Assembly: GCA_016721565.1 (NCBI GenBank)
Contig: JADKHW010000012.1
Span: 1 to 16,382, forward strand
DNA length: 16,382 nucleotides
Origin: a bacterium
Lineage (GTDB): Bacteria > Electryoneota > RPQS01
Direction: 5' to 3'
In this document: piece by piece, positions 14,590 to 16,382 of the stretch
Position numbering within the stretch: the stretch's first letter is position 1
Layout: each line of letters begins with the position of its first letter
Notes under the pieces: generated by a model
Told to the model about the DNA's origin: nothing
Seen by the model: the letters and a program-made list of their open reading frames with translations, nothing else
The model's database searches: none
Position numbers and translations under genes: made by a program

Positions 14590-16382
14590 TCAACATTCCA
14601 TAGGCCCTGTTGAAGAGGCAGAGTTGTTCAGATTGTCTGACTCGCGAATGTTATCACGCAAGTCAGTGCGCACAATGGCATAGTAATTCCCCGGCACAAC
14701 ACCTGGCATTTCATGCGAAATTTCTCCCGACTCCCCTTCGTCGAGGCGGCCATTGGAAACGCGGGCGCACACATCCAGCAATTCAAGTACGATCCAAATC
14801 AAGCGGGACAGAAATCATCAAAGCGCCGTTCGCCGCGATGTTGATAAATCTGTCTTCCGCCGCCAACAGCGGATCGTCAATCGTCCAAATTGTGTCCGCT
14901 GAAAAGTAGATTGCATCTCGCATCACTCCGGCGGCTTGATTGCCGCTGACATTCTCAAGCGTATATGTAATCGTTACGACGTCGCCTGCGTTCGCGGAGT
15001 CCGGAAGTGACACATTCGTCACGATTAGATCAGACGGCGGGGGCAGGAAGATTGAAATCGGCCACGTTGCAATGTTATTACTTTCTCCCGTGTGCTCGTA
15101 CACAGAGCAGCTGTTATCGGCTTTGGCAATCAAATAGAGTAGTTTCCTGACGCGAAGTAAGGCAAGTCACCTGTCAAATTGACCGGATACGAACCAAAGA
15201 CGCAAGAGCGCCATTGCGTGCAAAGGTTGCAATTCTCGTATCGGTTGGATCGAGCGTTACATTTTGAGACAAATAGAATGCATCGTACCAATTGGAAACG
15301 GCAGTCACACCGGCGCCAATATTCTCAACCAACCATTCCGCTGTAACAGGTTGTCCCGCATTGCTTTCTGATGGTCCCGATAACTCTGAGACTATGAGGT
15401 CAGAGGAAGTCGTGGAGCAATCGCAATCGGCACCGTACTTGAACTTGCATTGTTGACAGTGTTAACATCTGTCACAACTCCATCTCTGTCCAGATCGAAC
15501 GATCCAGTGATACGAACCAGATAACCCGTTGGGTATTGTAACCGTTTGATTGCGCGAATAACTTTGCCCGGCAGACAAGGTGCCGCTGCGTGGTACTGTA
15601 GTCACCAGAACATCGGTCAGTGGACTATAAGCGGAGTCGGTTGACAGGAACACCGCATCGTTCCACGATGAAGCCAACGTCGTAGCGGTGCCACCGTTCT
15701 GCACCGTCCACTGAACTTGCGCCGACTGCCCGGCCTGCGCACTTACCGAACCAGCTACATTTGAAGCCCTGAGGTCAACGGTGGATAAGGCAAGATGGTG
15801 ATAGACGGACCCTGGAATACATTGTTTGCCTATCAGGATACTTCGTAGATGTCCCCGTACCAGTTGTATTCCCCCATAAATAGGTAAGTGCCCGACAGAT
15901 GGATGGGGATATAGAGGCAGTTGAGTGTCTTTATATGCAAAACCAACGGGAAGTTGGGTGAAGGCATATAGGTGTTAATCGTCGCAACAGATTGGCTTGG
16001 AATATAGGTATTCACGGGCGGAAGAACGATTTGGTCTCCATGCGCATTCGCGGCAGCCGGTAATACCGTTATTCTCCACACTCCAGCTTACGTTGATTGT
16101 TTGGCCCGCAGTCGCAGTCGCCGGTGCCGCCAATTCTGGATCACAAAGGTCAGGCCAAGAGTCAGCGCGACATTGATGGTGCCTGTCTGTTGCGTGCGGT
16201 TATTGTTCTCGCTGGTATGCTCGAACACCTCATTCGAGAATGTCAGTAGTTGCATAGATATAGTAACGCCCTCAATTCCATTGGGCAATGCCAGAGAGAA
16301 TTGCTGGGTGTAACTTGTTTCAGATTCAAGTTCCTGAGCGCACAAATTGGCCCATGCTGATCACAGAATCCGGATAATAGAC
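14590..16382 (-). repeat. Tandem CARDB-type modules (protein-level repeat)
   Basis: The same pattern recurs roughly every 330-450 bases: a start like DLIVTNVSLPDSANAGDVVT, a middle like NVSGNQAAGVMRDAIYFSAD or SSWNDAVFLSTDSAYSPLTD or NWYDAFYLSQNVTLDPTDT, and an end like PNGLSGSYH or VPGNYYAIVRTD or VFEHTSENNN. This is the CARDB (cell-adhesion-related domain in bacteria) beta-sandwich. I count about five copies, the first incomplete at the edge. The nucleotide sequences of the copies have diverged, so this is an old protein repeat, not a DNA tandem duplication. Confidence 0.7.

Larger units (their letters stand above)
11967..16382 (-). pseudogene. Giant CARDB/PPC-repeat surface protein, C-terminal part, many frameshifts
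   Basis: At least 1,450 residues of one large secreted protein. Its N-terminus, signal peptide and start lie beyond the right edge. In order from the right edge: about five CARDB-type beta-sandwich modules (14590-16382); a PPC (bacterial pre-peptidase C-terminal) domain near 14230-14560 (VEGQVRYYRVDVEQGL, SNEVYVSFSEVPTLSDFD, SGTYYVMVL); a 13480-14230 section of further beta domains (VVGQGRVTTTITGPGF, FRAGGTPQFTFIVRNTSNID); a Pro/Gly linker near 13300; and a conserved C-terminal module with a fibronectin-like end, stopping at 11967. Such proteins act outside the cell, probably in adhesion. At least ten frame changes are needed to read it through. Almost every break is a frame change with similarity continuing, which suggests indel errors or very recent decay. 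No T9SS domain is seen at the C-terminus, so its export route is unclear. Confidence 0.82.

Noticed and set aside
1..16382. CRISPR array or origin of replication
   Set aside because: No evenly spaced direct repeats with unique spacers, and no DnaA-box cluster or AT-rich iteron block, were seen on reading the window.

Overview
The window looks like a piece of a chromosome from an uncultured Gram-negative bacterium of the FCB group (Zixibacteria, KSB1, Latescibacteria and similar candidate phyla). Evidence: a secreted protein at 9609-10481 ends in a FlgD-like/T9SS type A sorting domain, there is an outer-membrane beta-barrel gene, and a very large CARDB/PPC-repeat surface protein is present. 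Base composition is close to balanced. Nearly all genes are on the minus strand. Phylum assignment is inference.

Layout from left to right. 23-60: a strong minus-strand terminator. 61-451: mostly empty, with one doubtful 43-codon ORF. 452-1998: a delta-1-pyrroline-5-carboxylate dehydrogenase gene (pruA/rocA type) broken by three single-base frameshifts, with a sigma70-like promoter at 2106-2134. 2197-10481: an uninterrupted minus-strand run of eight intact genes. 10701-11966: a degraded junction with a tRNA-Asp relic, a truncated IS3-type transposase on the plus strand, and a second tRNA relic followed by a 19-bp hairpin terminator. 11967-16382: the C-terminal part of a giant secreted CARDB/PPC repeat protein, broken by many frameshifts and running off the right edge.

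The eight-gene run is the most interesting part. In transcription order it encodes: a secreted T9SS-type protein; a PqqD-like small protein (RiPP recognition element fold); a CarB-like ATP-grasp ligase; a fold-type III PLP decarboxylase of the DapDC/LysA type; a membrane protein fusing a urea-transporter domain to an M23 (LytM-like) domain; a periplasmic TPR protein; an outer-membrane beta-barrel; and an acyltransferase-like multi-pass membrane protein. From PqqD to the barrel the genes are separated by 2-3 nt or overlap (an ATGA at 8263-8266 and a TTGA at 4126-4129), which indicates one translationally coupled unit. My reading, as inference, is a small-molecule or peptide-modification module in the cytoplasm (carrier/recognition protein, amide ligase, amino-acid decarboxylase) joined to a trans-envelope part (inner-membrane channel with a periplasmic M23-like domain, periplasmic TPR, outer-membrane barrel). 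I know no named system with this composition, but I could not search.

Sequence quality is uneven. The central 8 kb has no frameshift, while both flanks are full of single-base indels without obvious substitution stops. This fits sequencing or assembly error at low coverage as well as real gene decay.
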